Source: Desulfonatronum lacustre DSM 10312 (GTDB taxonomy: Bacteria; Desulfobacterota; Desulfovibrionia; Desulfovibrionales; Desulfonatronaceae). From it: a DNA stretch of 64,000 nt. Below are positions 1 through 12,140 of this stretch, piece after piece. Under the pieces are notes generated by a model. The model was not told where the DNA came from and made no database searches. It saw nothing but the letters and a program-made list of their open reading frames with translations. Numbering within the stretch: position 1 is the first letter of the stretch; each line of letters begins with the position of its first letter. Made by a program: the position numbers and the translations under genes. Where the stretch lies: assembly GCF_000519265.1 (NCBI RefSeq), contig NZ_KI912608.1, positions 1,669,582 through 1,733,581 of the forward strand, in the 5' to 3' direction.

Positions 1-227
1 CCCGCGGCAGTGGGCAACACCCCGCAACTGCACAGCGGGATGGGCACGCCCACGGCCGCGGCCTTGATCAGACCCCGGAACGACGAAGTTCCCAGATGCC
101 TGGCCACCAGATCGTCCGGCAAAAAGGCCTTGAGCAACCCAGCGAAGAAAAACCCCAAAAGCATGTACAACGCCGAGGCCACGAGCACGTCCCACCCGGC
201 CTGCACCACTTGCAACACCCAGTCCAT
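1..227 (-). CDS. DUF318/ArsP-YraQ family permease, 3' end outside window
   Basis: Only the N-terminal 75 residues are visible. They start at an ATG preceded by GGAGGTGAAC and run off the left edge. The segment is hydrophobic with one early membrane helix (residues about 18-32, ASALYMLLGFFFAG). It contains PLCSCGVLPTA near residues 65-75, the conserved cysteine-bearing motif of the DUF318 permease family, which includes the ArsP organoarsenical exporters and YraQ. It lies just downstream of an ArsR/SmtB regulator gene, with a perfect palindrome in the gap, so metal- or metalloid-controlled expression is likely. The substrate cannot be read from this fragment. Confidence 0.82.
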   Translation of the reverse strand, partial: MDWVLQVVQAGWDVLVASALYMLLGFFFAGLLKAFLPDDLVARHLGTSSFRGLIKAAAVGVPIPLCSCGVLPTAA

Positions 228-251
228 GTTCACCTCCAAAGGCGGTTGAAG

Positions 252-273
252 TGAACATATGACAATATGTTCA
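252..273. promoter_or_regulatory. Operator palindrome for the ArsR/SmtB regulator
   Basis: TGAACATAT and ATATGTTCA form a perfect 9-bp inverted repeat around GACA. It lies 25 bp upstream of the permease start codon, in the gap between regulator and permease. TGAA...TTCA half-sites of this kind are the usual ArsR/SmtB operator form, so repression of the permease is the likely role. Confidence 0.75.
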
Positions 274-329
274 GATGTTCAAGGAAAAAGTTGCCCTCCC
301 TTCAAAGGCTGGACCATCAATTCAACCCG

Positions 330-689
330 CTATTCCGCCACATGCTCCTCGGCCTGCTTGAGCAAGCCCAGGATATGCGCGTCGTCCAGGCTGTAGATCA
401 CGTTCTTGCCGTCCTTGCGATACTTGACGATGCGGGCCGTGCGCAGCACGCGCAGCTGGTGAGACACCGCCGATGAACTCATGGACAGCAGCTCGGCCAG
501 GTCGCAGACGCACAATTCGGAAATGCTCAAGGCCTCCAGGATGCGCACCCGGGCGGGTTCGCCCATGGCCTTGAACAGCTCGGCCATCCGCAGGAGAGTC
601 TCATCCGGAACCATCCGTCTCGTCACCCGCCGCAGCGCGTCATCATGGACGCACACCTCGCCGCAAACGTCATCCAGCCGCTGATCCAT
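330..689 (-). CDS. ArsR/SmtB-family metal-sensing repressor
   Basis: A 119-residue winged-helix repressor. The recognition helix contains SSSAVSHQLRVLR (about 71-83). Two metal sites can be read. Cys9 and Cys13 plus Cys60 and Cys62 of ELCVCDLA match the alpha3N thiolate site of CadC-type sensors. Asp103, His105, His116 and Glu119 match the spacing of the alpha5 site of SmtB/CadC. Known members release DNA on binding Cd, Pb or Zn. The gene starts 21 bp after the pabBC stop and precedes the permease, whose promoter region holds the matching operator. The metal specificity is inferred. Confidence 0.9.
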   Translation of the reverse strand: MDQRLDDVCGEVCVHDDALRRVTRRMVPDETLLRMAELFKAMGEPARVRILEALSISELCVCDLAELLSMSSSAVSHQLRVLRTARIVKYRKDGKNVIYSLDDAHILGLLKQAEEHVAE

Positions 690-710
690 GCCTACCTCGA
701 TAAGACGTTT

Positions 711-2579
711 TCAATCGTCAGGCTTCTGAGAAAAACTCTCCATCTCCCCATGCCATGATACCTCGGCGTTGGTCCAAAGACCGCCGGAAACCACCACGTC
801 ATACACTCCCCGAACCGAATTAAGCAGCACGACCCGCTCGGCTCCGTCCAGGTCCTCCGGTCGGAGAATTCGTTCCTTCAATTCGCCCCGCTCCACCATT
901 TCGGCCCGCATCGTCCCGCCCAGCAAACCGCATCGGATCGGCGGGGTCCAGAGAACGCCGTCCTGGCTGATGGCCAGGTTGGCCCGGGTGGATTCGGTGA
1001 GTTCGCCGCGCTCGTTTTGCAGCAGGACGTCGCCGAAGCCGGGGTTCGCGGCCAGGGCCTGGGCGTAAATATGGCGATGGGAGGTCTTGTGGTAAAGGAA
1101 GATGTCCGAGGAATCCACCGCCGACGAGGCCAGGGTCACGCGAAGGGGGACGGAGGACGGCGATGGCGGGGGGAGATGTTCCAGGGCAACGACCCCGTCC
1201 TTGTCCAGAAGCAGGCGGACCATTTGTGATTTTTGGCCAAATCCCGCGGACAGCACGTCCAGTCGATCACGGATCAGCTGCACGTCCAGGGGAAAATCAA
1301 AATACTCGGCCGAAGCGCCCAGCCGGGCCAAGTGCCGTTCCAACAGCACGTACCCGTACTCCGGGGTCCAGAGCATGGTTTCCAGGAGCCGGAATTCCGG
1401 CGTCCGCCGATGCAAAACCTCGGCCTTGGTCCGACACTCCGCGTACTCGCCCCGGGCGTCCGAATCCCAGACGATCCCTCCGCCGACACCGTATTCGGCC
1501 CGGTTCCGACGCTGGTCCACCAATACCGTGCGGATGGCCACGTTGAACGCGGCCCGGAGTTCCGGCTTGCTTCCAGAGGCTGAACGCGTCGCCTTCGGCC
1601 CCACGTATCCGATGCAGCCGGTATAGAGCCCGCGAGGGTCGGATTCCAGGTCGGCGATGATGCTCATGCTGGCGGCCTTGGGTGCGCCGGTGATGGAGGC
1701 CGGAGGGAAAAGGGCCGCGAAGATATCCGTCAGCGAACGCTTTGTCCGCGCCCGGACCGTGGAGACCATCTGCCAGACCGTGGCGTGCTTCTCCACCCGG
1801 CACAAGTCGTCCACCTCGACGCTGCCGGTTTCGGCGATCCGGCCCAAATCATTGCGGACCATGTCCGTGATCATCACGTTCTCGGCCCGGTCCTTGGGCG
1901 ACCGGCCCAGCTCCTCGGCCAGGGCCAGATCGTCCTCCAGGGTCCGTCCCCGAGGCCGGGTGCCCTTCATCGGCTCGGAAACGATCTCCTCGCCGTCCAG
2001 AGCGAAGAACCGCTCCGGCGAGAAACTGCATGCCGCCCAGTTCGGCAGGCGGACAAAGGCGGCGTGGGCCGGGGGCCGGTCCCGGCAGACGGTTCGAAAA
2101 TAATCCCAGGGATCCACGGAAAAGTCGGTTCGCAATCGAAAAGTGAAGTTGACCTGGTAGCAGTCCCCCACCCGCAAATGCTCCCTGATGCTCCCGAGGG
2201 CCTCCCGATAGCCGGATTCGGAAATGGACGGCGACCAGTCCGACGAAGCAAACCCAGGACCTTCGCCCCCCAAGACATCACGGGACGCGACCCGCTCAAC
2301 CCGCTCGTAGATCCCAAACCAGAGCAGCGGCGGACCGTCCTTGGTTCGAGGGCAAACCCGCAGCGCGGAATCAAAGGCCGGGGCGGCCTCGTAGGTCACG
2401 AACCCGGCGGCGTACAGGCCTTTTTCGATCGTCAGGCGCTGAATCCATTCCAAAGAAGACCGAACCTGAAGGAAATCCGTGACCCGGATCACTTCCAGGG
2501 GCCGTCGAAAGCCCAACCAGGAGCGGGATGAAGCGTCCCACAACAGGACGACGTTTTGTTCCCGCCATGAGGAGGACAT
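711..2579 (-). CDS. pabB: Aminodeoxychorismate synthase component I fused to aminodeoxychorismate lyase-like domain
   Basis: A 622-residue fusion for p-aminobenzoate (folate) synthesis. Residues 1 to about 390 are the chorismate-binding PabB domain: GDCYQVNFT, EPMKGTRPRG (with the PabB-type active-site lysine), PPASITGAPK and DSDARGEYAECRTKAEV. Residues about 395-615 resemble the PLP-dependent PabC/branched-chain aminotransferase fold (FRLLETMLW, then LLQNERGELTESTRANL). PabB makes aminodeoxychorismate from chorismate and ammonia, and PabC releases pyruvate to give PABA. No clear Shine-Dalgarno precedes the ATG. No pabA glutaminase is visible in the window. The gene sits downstream of the kinase cluster and just ahead of the ArsR gene. 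Confidence 0.93.
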   Translation of the reverse strand: MSSSWREQNVVLLWDASSRSWLGFRRPLEVIRVTDFLQVRSSLEWIQRLTIEKGLYAAGFVTYEAAPAFDSALRVCPRTKDGPPLLWFGIYERVERVASRDVLGGEGPGFASSDWSPSISESGYREALGSIREHLRVGDCYQVNFTFRLRTDFSVDPWDYFRTVCRDRPPAHAAFVRLPNWAACSFSPERFFALDGEEIVSEPMKGTRPRGRTLEDDLALAEELGRSPKDRAENVMITDMVRNDLGRIAETGSVEVDDLCRVEKHATVWQMVSTVRARTKRSLTDIFAALFPPASITGAPKAASMSIIADLESDPRGLYTGCIGYVGPKATRSASGSKPELRAAFNVAIRTVLVDQRRNRAEYGVGGGIVWDSDARGEYAECRTKAEVLHRRTPEFRLLETMLWTPEYGYVLLERHLARLGASAEYFDFPLDVQLIRDRLDVLSAGFGQKSQMVRLLLDKDGVVALEHLPPPSPSSVPLRVTLASSAVDSSDIFLYHKTSHRHIYAQALAANPGFGDVLLQNERGELTESTRANLAISQDGVLWTPPIRCGLLGGTMRAEMVERGELKERILRPEDLDGAERVVLLNSVRGVYDVVVSGGLWTNAEVSWHGEMESFSQKPDD

Positions 2580-2675
2580 GATTTCAGAAGTCGGGAGAGG
2601 AAACGGTTCGTTGTGATGTCGCCGAGGATTGCCGACGGGCCAGTCTTGGTTTGGGGCTTGTTTCCGGGGCCTGCT

Positions 2676-3926
2676 TCAGGGTCGAACATTCCGAGGAGAA
2701 CAGGAGGAGCATTGAATGTGCAAAGCGCCCGCCCCTTCATCCCGGTCCATGTCCTGTTCTTCGAGCTGTCTCTCGGAAATCTGAAACGACAGGACCACGT
2801 CAACGGTCGTTCCCTGGTCCACGACGCTTCGGATGGTGATCTCCCCGCCCAGCAGGCGGACCAAACGGTGCACGATGGTCAGCCCCAGGCCGGCTCCCTG
2901 ATGTTTCCGGGAATAGGACCCATCCACCTGACGAAAGGGTTCCAGGACGTCTTGAAGCTTGTTTTCCGGAATACCGACGCCCGTGTCAGCGATGGTGAAC
3001 CGAACCCGGCACCGCTTGTCGTCCTCCCGCTCGTCCAGGGCGATCTCCAGTCGCACTTCGCCCTGCTCCGTATATTTCAAGGCGTTGCCCACCAGGTTGA
3101 ACAGGATCTGACGCACCCGGATCTCGTCGCCGATCAAAAACAGCGGCAGAACGGGATCCAGGGCCGACGTCAGGGCAAGCCCCTTTTCCTTGGCCGCCAG
3201 CCCAAACAGACCGTCCATGGATTCCAGAAGCTTTTGAGCCCGGAACTCCCTGGAGTGGACAACCAGCTGACCGGCTTCCATGTCGCAGAGAGTCAGGATG
3301 TCGGAAAGCAGGTTCGTCAGCCGGTCCGCGCTGTTTCCAGCCAGGACCACGAACTGCTGCTGGCGCTCATCCAGATTGGTGTCCAGCAATATCTGCATGG
3401 CCCCGATAACGCCGTTCAGCGGCGTGCGGATTTCATGGCTCATGTTGGCCAGAAACTCGCCCTTGGCTTGATTGGCCAGTTCCGCGACCTCCTTGGCCCG
3501 GCGCAAATCCACCAGGAGTTGCTCGTTGCGCTCGCGCAAGAGCATGATCTCCAGCCCCTTTTGGATCCGTTCCAAAAACTCCGGCGGGTTCAGCGGCTTG
3601 TTGAAATATCCCTGGACCCTGCCCTTATTGATGGCGTCCACCAGCGGGTCGTAGTCGCTGTAACCCGTGAGCATGTAGCGCAACACGTTGGGAAATTCAC
3701 CAGCCACCTGCTCCAACAGGACCGTCCCGGACATTTCCGGCATTCGCTGGTCGGTCACCAGGACGTGAACCTCCTCTTTGCGCAGGATATTCAGGGCTTC
3801 CTGGGCCGACTCGGCCAGACGGATGTCGTAGTCGCGCCGAAACAACGCCTTGAAACTGCGCAGATTTTCGGACTCGTCGTCCACGTAGAGGACGATCGGC
3901 TTTTCGGAATCGCTCAAGGCCAGCAT
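2676..3926 (-). CDS. Receiver-histidine kinase, cytoplasmic
   Basis: A 416-residue protein with an N-terminal receiver (about 10-125; Asp17/Asp18 acidic pocket, phosphoacceptor Asp59 in [11 protein letters not shown], Lys110), a short coiled coil, a HisKA domain with [10 protein letters not shown] (His164) and an HATPase_c domain (about 270-390). There are no membrane segments. A receiver ahead of a kinase suggests that its activity is set by phosphotransfer from another kinase. Its start codon overlaps the stop of the preceding receiver-kinase by one base (TGATG), so the two are translationally coupled. It is the last gene of the signalling block. Confidence 0.92.
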   Translation of the reverse strand: MLALSDSEKPIVLYVDDESENLRSFKALFRRDYDIRLAESAQEALNILRKEEVHVLVTDQRMPEMSGTVLLEQVAGEFPNVLRYMLTGYSDYDPLVDAINKGRVQGYFNKPLNPPEFLERIQKGLEIMLLRERNEQLLVDLRRAKEVAELANQAKGEFLANMSHEIRTPLNGVIGAMQILLDTNLDERQQQFVVLAGNSADRLTNLLSDILTLCDMEAGQLVVHSREFRAQKLLESMDGLFGLAAKEKGLALTSALDPVLPLFLIGDEIRVRQILFNLVGNALKYTEQGEVRLEIALDEREDDKRCRVRFTIADTGVGIPENKLQDVLEPFRQVDGSYSRKHQGAGLGLTIVHRLVRLLGGEITIRSVVDQGTTVDVVLSFQISERQLEEQDMDRDEGAGALHIQCSSCSPRNVRP

Positions 3927-5196
3927 CAGTTTTCCTCCGGAGTTATCGGCAAATACAGCATAAACGCGGCACCTTCGGCGACCTCTTCGTCGACCTCTTC
4001 GTCAACCTCCAGGAAGCCGTGATGTTCCCGTGCCAGATTGGCGCAGATGTACAGCCCGAGCCCGGTCCCCTTGCCCACCGACTTGGTGGTGAAAAAGGGA
4101 TCAAAAATCCGACCCCGGATGTCCGGATGAATCCCCGGACCGGCGTCGGCGACACGCAGCACGGCATAACTCTTGCCCGCGCGGTCACGGACTTCGGTAG
4201 TCAGGGTGACCCGTCGCCGGGCCCGGTCCTCCAGAGATTCCACGGCGTCGATAGCGTTGTTCAGCAGATTGACCACCACTTGGCTGAGGTGACCGTAATT
4301 GCCTGGAATCGATGGCAATGGATGAAAATCCCTGCATACGTCGACCTGCGTCTTGTAGCGATTGTGCAGCATGACCAACGCGGAATCAACCAGTTCGTTG
4401 AGATCGATGTCCAGGGTCCGGGCGTCGTCTGAACGGGAAAAGACGCGCAGGCAGCGCACGATGTCCTCGGCCCGCCACAATCCTTCAAAAATATGGGCCA
4501 GCAGTTCGGGAATCTCCTCCCTCAAGGTGGAATAGTCCATCCGCTTTTCGAAATCCGCCAACGCGGCCTGCTGTTCCCCGGTCATGACCCGGCGGCAATG
4601 ATCCACCAGGGCGATCAGATCGGCGATGTCTTTTTCCAGCCCATGGCAACTGTTTTTCACGAAATTCAACGGATTGTTAATTTCATGCGCCACCCCTGCG
4701 GCCAAAACCCCCAGCGCGGCCATCTTCTCCGACAAAACAAGCTGGTTCTGGGCCTTTTTGAGCTGATCCAAGGTCTTTTGCAGGGTCTTGTTCCGCTGCG
4801 TCAGATCATGTTGGACGCGGCGCAGGGCCAGATGAGTGCGGACCCTGGCCAGCACCTCCTCCACGTGAAAAGGCTTGGTGATGTAGTCCCGACCTCCCGC
4901 TTCGAAAGCCCGGACCTTGTCCGCCGCGTCTTCCAGGGCGCTGATGAACAACACCGGGATGTCCGCCAAGGCTTGGTCCGCCTTCAACCGTCGGCAGACC
5001 TCGAAGCCGTCCATGCCCGGCATGTTGATGTCCAAAAGGACCAGGTCCGGCGGCAGACGCCGGGCCGCCTCCAGGGCCATGGCTCCGGATGTGGCCGGCC
5101 GGACCTTGAACCCTTGGTCCTTGAGCATCCCGGACAACAGATGCAGGTTGGCCGCGACATCGTCCACGATCAGGATGGATGAGGCTGCGGATTCGT

Positions 5197-5200
<4 letters not shown>
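3926..5200 (-). CDS. Receiver-histidine kinase, cytoplasmic
   Basis: A 424-residue protein. The receiver (about 7-122) has phosphoacceptor Asp57 in [13 protein letters not shown] and Lys109. A coiled coil (about 125-160) leads into a HisKA-like dimerisation domain with [14 protein letters not shown] (His172) and a C-terminal HATPase domain with DAGPGIHPD and [10 protein letters not shown]. The AHEINNPL H-box differs from the SHEIRTPL type of its neighbours, so it belongs to another kinase subclass. The C-terminus has a short acidic tandem ([10 protein letters not shown]). It overlaps the upstream hybrid kinase by ATGA and the downstream one by a single base. Confidence 0.92.
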
Positions 5201-7935
<2,735 letters not shown>

Positions 7936-7954
7936 ACTGTTCAAGTTTATCCGG

Positions 7955-10402
7955 TTACCGACTGGTGTCAGGCGAGGCCGTTTTGTCCGATTGCCGAGCA
8001 GCCTCTTCATGCTTCTCCTCCAGCAGTCCCCGCACCATTCCCAGCAATTCCTCCAGTTTGTACGGCTTGGTGAGCATCCCCGAGGCTTTTCGCAGTTCTC
8101 CGTTGTCCCGGACACCGACATAGCCGCTGGATATGATGACCTTGGCCTTCGGGTCCCGCTCCCGCAACGCCAGCAGCAGGGCCTCGCCGCCCATGCCCGG
8201 CATGCCCACGTCCGTGATCACCAGATCGATCCTCTCCCGGGCATGCACCTCCAGGGCTTCCAGGCCGTCCGCGGCCTGGAAGACCTCGTAGCCGTGGGCG
8301 GTCAGCAGTTCCGCGGTCACTTCCCGGATCATCTCCTCGTCGTCCACCATCAGGATCTTCACCCCCGCGGAGGACGTTCGGAACGCCTCGGACCCGGCCC
8401 GCGGATCCGCTTCGGCACCTCCCAAGGATTCCTCCGGACTATCCGGGGCGGCGTCCCGAACCGGCTCCAGGGCCGGCAGCAGCATGGTGAAAGTCGTCCC
8501 CTTGCCCGTTTGGCTGGCGCAGGCAATCATGCCCTCGTGATCCCGCACGATCCCGTAGACCATGGACAATCCCAGACCGGTGCCTTTGCCCACTTCCTTG
8601 GTGGTGAAAAAAGGTTCGAAAATGTGTCGCAGCGTCGTTGCATCCATTCCGGCCCCGGTGTCGGACACGGCCAACCGGACATGCGGTCCCGGCGACAGCC
8701 CCAGGTATGCGGCGGCCTGTTCCGGGCTCAACTCCACGTTCCGGGTTTCCAGCCGCAGGTCCCCCCCCTCGGGCATGGCGTCCCGGGCGTTGTTGGCCAG
8801 ATTGACCAGGACCTGCTCCATCTGCACCGGGTCCGCGGAAACGTCGGCCAGATTCGGATCGGCATCGATCTCGATCCGGATCGTGTGCGGCAGGATGCGC
8901 CCGAGCAGCGCCACCACGTCCCGGATATCGTCGTTCAGGTTGTGCCGTATCCGCCGCGACTCTCCTCTCCGACTGAAGGTCAGCAACCGCTGCACCAGTT
9001 CCGTGGCCCTGTTCACGGTCTGAGCGATGCGATTCAACCCCGTTCGGACGGACTCCCGGCAATTGGTTGGACAAACGTCGCCGCAGGACATTCGCAGCAG
9101 TTGGACATGGCTGGAAATGGCTTGGAGCATGTTGTTGAAGTCGTGGGCAATGCCTCCGGCCAGGGTGCCCACGGCCTCCATCTTCTGGGATTGGCGCAAC
9201 TGCTCTCCCAGCCGCTCCCGTTCCTCCTCGACCCGACGCCGTTCCTCCACTTCCCGTCGCAAGTACTCGTTGGCCGCCTGAAGATCAGCGGTCCGGCTGT
9301 CCACCAGCTCCTGCAAGTGAGCTTGATAATGCTTGATTTCTTGATCCGAAGCGGCCAGAGCATCCGCGGTTCGGTTCAAGGCCCGGCCCAGTTCGCCAAT
9401 CTCATCGCGGCCCAGGTCGGGCAACGGAACGTCGAACACTCCTTGGCCCAGCCTGCGGGTGGCCTGGACCAGGGTCGATATCCGGCGCTTGACATGCCCG
9501 CTGAGTAACGCGGCCAGCATGACGACCATAACCAGGGAGAGCAACGCGCTCATGCCCAATCCCATGCGCAGCCGGGCCAGGGCGGGGTAGGCCCGGGCTG
9601 TCGGCTGGGTCAGGACGAGGCTCCAGCCGGTCTGGATCAGCTCCTGGGAAACACCATCCACGGGGGCTACCACGGCCACTTTTTCCATGTCCGTGTTGAT
9701 ATGGCCCACCCAACTCTCCCTTTCACCCACCGACTCGACCAGGTCCGTCAAAGGCAACGGACGCAGCACCTCCTCGTCCGAAAAGCTGGAAGCCACCACC
9801 AACCCTCGATGGTCCACCAGCCGGGTCCGTCCCTCCGGACCAAAGGATACCTGGCTCACGATCTCCCAGATCCGCTCCATGGCGATCTGGCCGACCAAAA
9901 CGCCCCGGACGGGACCGTCCTTAAGCTCTCTGACCGGAACCGCCACGGTCATCACCACCTGGTAAGGATGAAGTTGGGCATGGACGTTGGAAACAAGGCG
10001 ATCTCCATCGCGAGCCCCCTGAAACCACGATGTGGAGGCCCAGGCGCCGCGGTAGGAATGATGGACCGAGGTCCGCACCTCGCCGTCCAGGTCCAGCAGC
10101 GTCAGATCCAGGATCATGGGATAAAACCGATCCGTCTTGCCCAGTTCAGCCGCCAATTCGTTCATGGTCGCCCGCTCCGAGACGAGCACGGGATTTTCCG
10201 CAAGCAGATAAATGGCGTTGCCGGCATCGTTCACGGCCCGGTGAATTTCCCGACCCACTTCCGTGGCCAGGGACACCAACTGCATTTGGGTGGACGAACG
10301 AACCGCGTCATCCACCCGAAGCAGGGAGAAGCCGCCCAGAATTCCCAGGGGCGTCAGGCCGACCAGCAAAAAAAGAAGCAGAACCTTGGTGCGCAGGGCC
10401 AT
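7955..10402 (-). CDS. Membrane Cache-HAMP histidine kinase with C-terminal receiver
   Basis: 815 residues: TM1 (about 5-27), a periplasmic Cache-like sensor (about 30-275, with [12 protein letters not shown] and VVMTVAVPV), TM2 (about 280-302), HAMP, a coiled coil, HisKA with [14 protein letters not shown] (His420), HATPase ([15 protein letters not shown]) and a receiver with Asp732 in [11 protein letters not shown]. An uncommon cysteine spacing (Cys441, Cys445, Cys449) lies in the loop between the two dimerisation helices. It starts only 7 bp after the PotD-like lipoprotein gene. A binding protein feeding a Cache kinase is therefore a reasonable inference, not proven. Confidence 0.92.
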   Translation of the reverse strand: MALRTKVLLLFLLVGLTPLGILGGFSLLRVDDAVRSSTQMQLVSLATEVGREIHRAVNDAGNAIYLLAENPVLVSERATMNELAAELGKTDRFYPMILDLTLLDLDGEVRTSVHHSYRGAWASTSWFQGARDGDRLVSNVHAQLHPYQVVMTVAVPVRELKDGPVRGVLVGQIAMERIWEIVSQVSFGPEGRTRLVDHRGLVVASSFSDEEVLRPLPLTDLVESVGERESWVGHINTDMEKVAVVAPVDGVSQELIQTGWSLVLTQPTARAYPALARLRMGLGMSALLSLVMVVMLAALLSGHVKRRISTLVQATRRLGQGVFDVPLPDLGRDEIGELGRALNRTADALAASDQEIKHYQAHLQELVDSRTADLQAANEYLRREVEERRRVEEERERLGEQLRQSQKMEAVGTLAGGIAHDFNNMLQAISSHVQLLRMSCGDVCPTNCRESVRTGLNRIAQTVNRATELVQRLLTFSRRGESRRIRHNLNDDIRDVVALLGRILPHTIRIEIDADPNLADVSADPVQMEQVLVNLANNARDAMPEGGDLRLETRNVELSPEQAAAYLGLSPGPHVRLAVSDTGAGMDATTLRHIFEPFFTTKEVGKGTGLGLSMVYGIVRDHEGMIACASQTGKGTTFTMLLPALEPVRDAAPDSPEESLGGAEADPRAGSEAFRTSSAGVKILMVDDEEMIREVTAELLTAHGYEVFQAADGLEALEVHARERIDLVITDVGMPGMGGEALLLALRERDPKAKVIISSGYVGVRDNGELRKASGMLTKPYKLEELLGMVRGLLEEKHEEAARQSDKTASPDTSR

Positions 10403-10409
10403 CCTGTTC

Positions 10410-11516
10410 TCACATCCCGGACAGCAGCTCGGCCCAGAGCTTCATCCGCGAACTCACGGACTCCGATGAGCCGAAGTCACCGAAATACGTGCATCGATCC
10501 CGGACACTTTGCGGCGGATGGACCACCGGAGATTCCAGGACCTCGGGGTCGATGAATTCCCGAGCCGCCAGATTGGGCGTGGCGGACCAGAGTTCACCGG
10601 CGATCTCGGCCATGATTTCCGGGGTGTGCACGAAATTGATGAAGGCATGGGCCGCGTCCGCGTTACGAGCCAATACGGGCACCACGAACACGTCCACCCA
10701 GGCCGCGCAGCCTTCCAGAGGAAACCCGAAGGCCAGGTCCGGGTTTTCCTCCAGGGCCATCAGCGCGTCGTTGCTGTAACTCTGCGCGGCCCAAAGCTCT
10801 CCGGAGGCCATTTTGTTCAGAATCTCCGTGTCGTGCAGATAGCCCGCCAGCAAGGGGCGCTGCGCCAGCAGCGCGTCGCGGACCTCGCCCAGATGCTCCG
10901 GCTCGGGATTGAGCGGATGGCCCAGCATCATGCTTGCCGCGCCGATGACCTCAAAGGGGTTGTTGAGCATGGCCACCCGGCCGGCAAGGCTCGGCTCCCA
11001 GAGCACGGACCAGGAATCCGGAGACCGGTCGACGTGGCGGGTGTTGACCACCACCCCGGTATAACCCTCCAGGTACGGGGCCTTGTAATCTTCCCCCATG
11101 ATTTGCAGCTTGGCCATGATTTCCGGATCAACATGGCGCAGATTGGGCAGGAGTTCCCTGTTCAACGGCGCGAGAACCCGGCCCCAGACCAGCTCACTGG
11201 CCGCGCTTTCGCTGAGAATGATCAAATCCGCCTCCAGCGAACCGGACAGCAACGCGCCGACCATCTCCTCGTCGTCCTCATAGGTGCGCAGTTCCACCTC
11301 TATGCCCGTGGCCCGCTGAAACTGGTCCAACGTGTCCCGGCCCAGGTACTCCTCCCAATTGTAGAGCACCAGTCGGGCCGACCCGTGCTCGGACTGAACC
11401 GCCGCTTCCCGCTCCGGGGACTCGGTGCAACCGCCAAGGCCCAGGCCCAAAAACCAGCATGCGGCCAGGGCCAGCATGCGCCAAACACCGCCGAAGATTG
11501 CTGAACGATCCTTCAT
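10410..11516 (-). CDS. PotD/PotF-like periplasmic binding lipoprotein
   Basis: 368 residues with a lipoprotein signal (hydrophobic 14-29, LGLGGC, acylated Cys30) and the extracellular solute-binding fold of the spermidine/putrescine group: LVLYNWEEYLG, FQRATGIEVELRTYEDDEEM, a DLIILSES segment, later GYTGVVVNTRHVDRSPDSW and NNPFEVIGAASMMLG. PotD and PotF deliver polyamines to an ABC transporter, but no ABC permease or ATPase gene is nearby. It is followed after 7 bp by a Cache kinase, so it may present a polyamine-like ligand to a sensor. GGAGGAGAGA precedes the ATG. Its specificity for polyamines is family-based. Confidence 0.88.
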   Translation of the reverse strand: MKDRSAIFGGVWRMLALAACWFLGLGLGGCTESPEREAAVQSEHGSARLVLYNWEEYLGRDTLDQFQRATGIEVELRTYEDDEEMVGALLSGSLEADLIILSESAASELVWGRVLAPLNRELLPNLRHVDPEIMAKLQIMGEDYKAPYLEGYTGVVVNTRHVDRSPDSWSVLWEPSLAGRVAMLNNPFEVIGAASMMLGHPLNPEPEHLGEVRDALLAQRPLLAGYLHDTEILNKMASGELWAAQSYSNDALMALEENPDLAFGFPLEGCAAWVDVFVVPVLARNADAAHAFINFVHTPEIMAEIAGELWSATPNLAAREFIDPEVLESPVVHPPQSVRDRCTYFGDFGSSESVSSRMKLWAELLSGM

Positions 11517-11601
11517 TCTCTCCTCCTCACTTGCCCGGCCAGTCGCTTATTCCTTTTTGCTTCCAAAATGCACTATCAGGTCGACTTCACATTTAGAGTC
11601 A

Positions 11602-11702
11602 GATCGAAATCGGTATCGAAATCGAAATCGAGAAAAACAAGTACGTCATTGAATAACGGCAATTCCGATTTCGATTTCGATTCCGATTTCGATTTCGATA
11701 CC
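11602..11702. repeat. Hexanucleotide palindrome A (subfamily I, reversed orientation)
   Basis: The left arm (11602-11631) is tandem GAAATC/GTATCG-type hexamers. The right arm (11661-11702) is the complementary GATTTC/GATTCC series. The loop between them reads GAGAAAAACAAGTACGTC followed by ATTGAATAACGG. Its reverse complement resembles the loops of elements C and D. It fills the gap between the lone receiver gene and the PotD-like gene. Confidence 0.85.
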
Positions 11703-11744
11703 AAGCACGCCCTGGATATATGTGTCGTGATGAGGAACGGCGGG

Positions 11745-12140
11745 CTATTCCAGGTTCAACGAGCGCAGCGCCGTGTGCACGGATTCGCGGTTCACCGGCT
11801 TGGTTACGTAAACGCTGGCCAGCCCTTTGAAAAAGGCCTGACAGACATTTTTCTGGTCCTCCAGGCTGGAAACCACGATCACCCGCGCCTCCTTTCCCGG
11901 CTCGACCCGTCGTTCCTGCTCAATGGCCCGAATCCGCTTCAGAGCCTCGTGGCCGTCCATGACCGGCATCATCAGGTCCATCAGGATCACATCGTAGGGT
12001 TCCCCCAGATTCAAGGCCTTGATCACGGTCAACACGGCTTGATCCCCGTCTTCAACCGCATCGCAGGGGCCAAAGGATTCCATGATTTTTTTCAGTTTGC
12101 TCCGACTTACCAGTTCATCATCCACCACCAGGCTTTTCAT
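11745..12140 (-). CDS. Single-domain response regulator (receiver only)
   Basis: 131 residues, all receiver: acidic pair Asp7/Asp8 in LVVDDE, phosphoacceptor Asp55 in VILMDLMMPVMDG, a serine pair in VIVVSSLED at the Thr/Ser position, and the conserved lysine in YVTKPV. There is no output domain. Its start overlaps the stop of the large hybrid kinase by ATGA, so it is probably a phosphate acceptor or shuttle for that kinase's HPt domain. It is not a typical CheY (no CheY-like FliM-face motif was recognised), so the final target is unknown. Confidence 0.9.
   Translation of the reverse strand: MKSLVVDDELVSRSKLKKIMESFGPCDAVEDGDQAVLTVIKALNLGEPYDVILMDLMMPVMDGHEALKRIRAIEQERRVEPGKEARVIVVSSLEDQKNVCQAFFKGLASVYVTKPVNRESVHTALRSLNLE

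Noticed and set aside
10-249. 79-codon plus-strand ORF at the left edge
   Set aside because: It is antisense to the permease fragment, which has a conserved motif and a ribosome-binding site.
3980-4012. 12-bp tandem encoding EVDEEVDEE
   Set aside because: A short acidic C-terminal slippage in a kinase, with no inverted partner and no sign of an inserted element.
11602-11702. CRISPR array
   Set aside because: The repeats are 6 bp, contiguous and arranged as an inverted pair without unique spacers; no cas genes are present.
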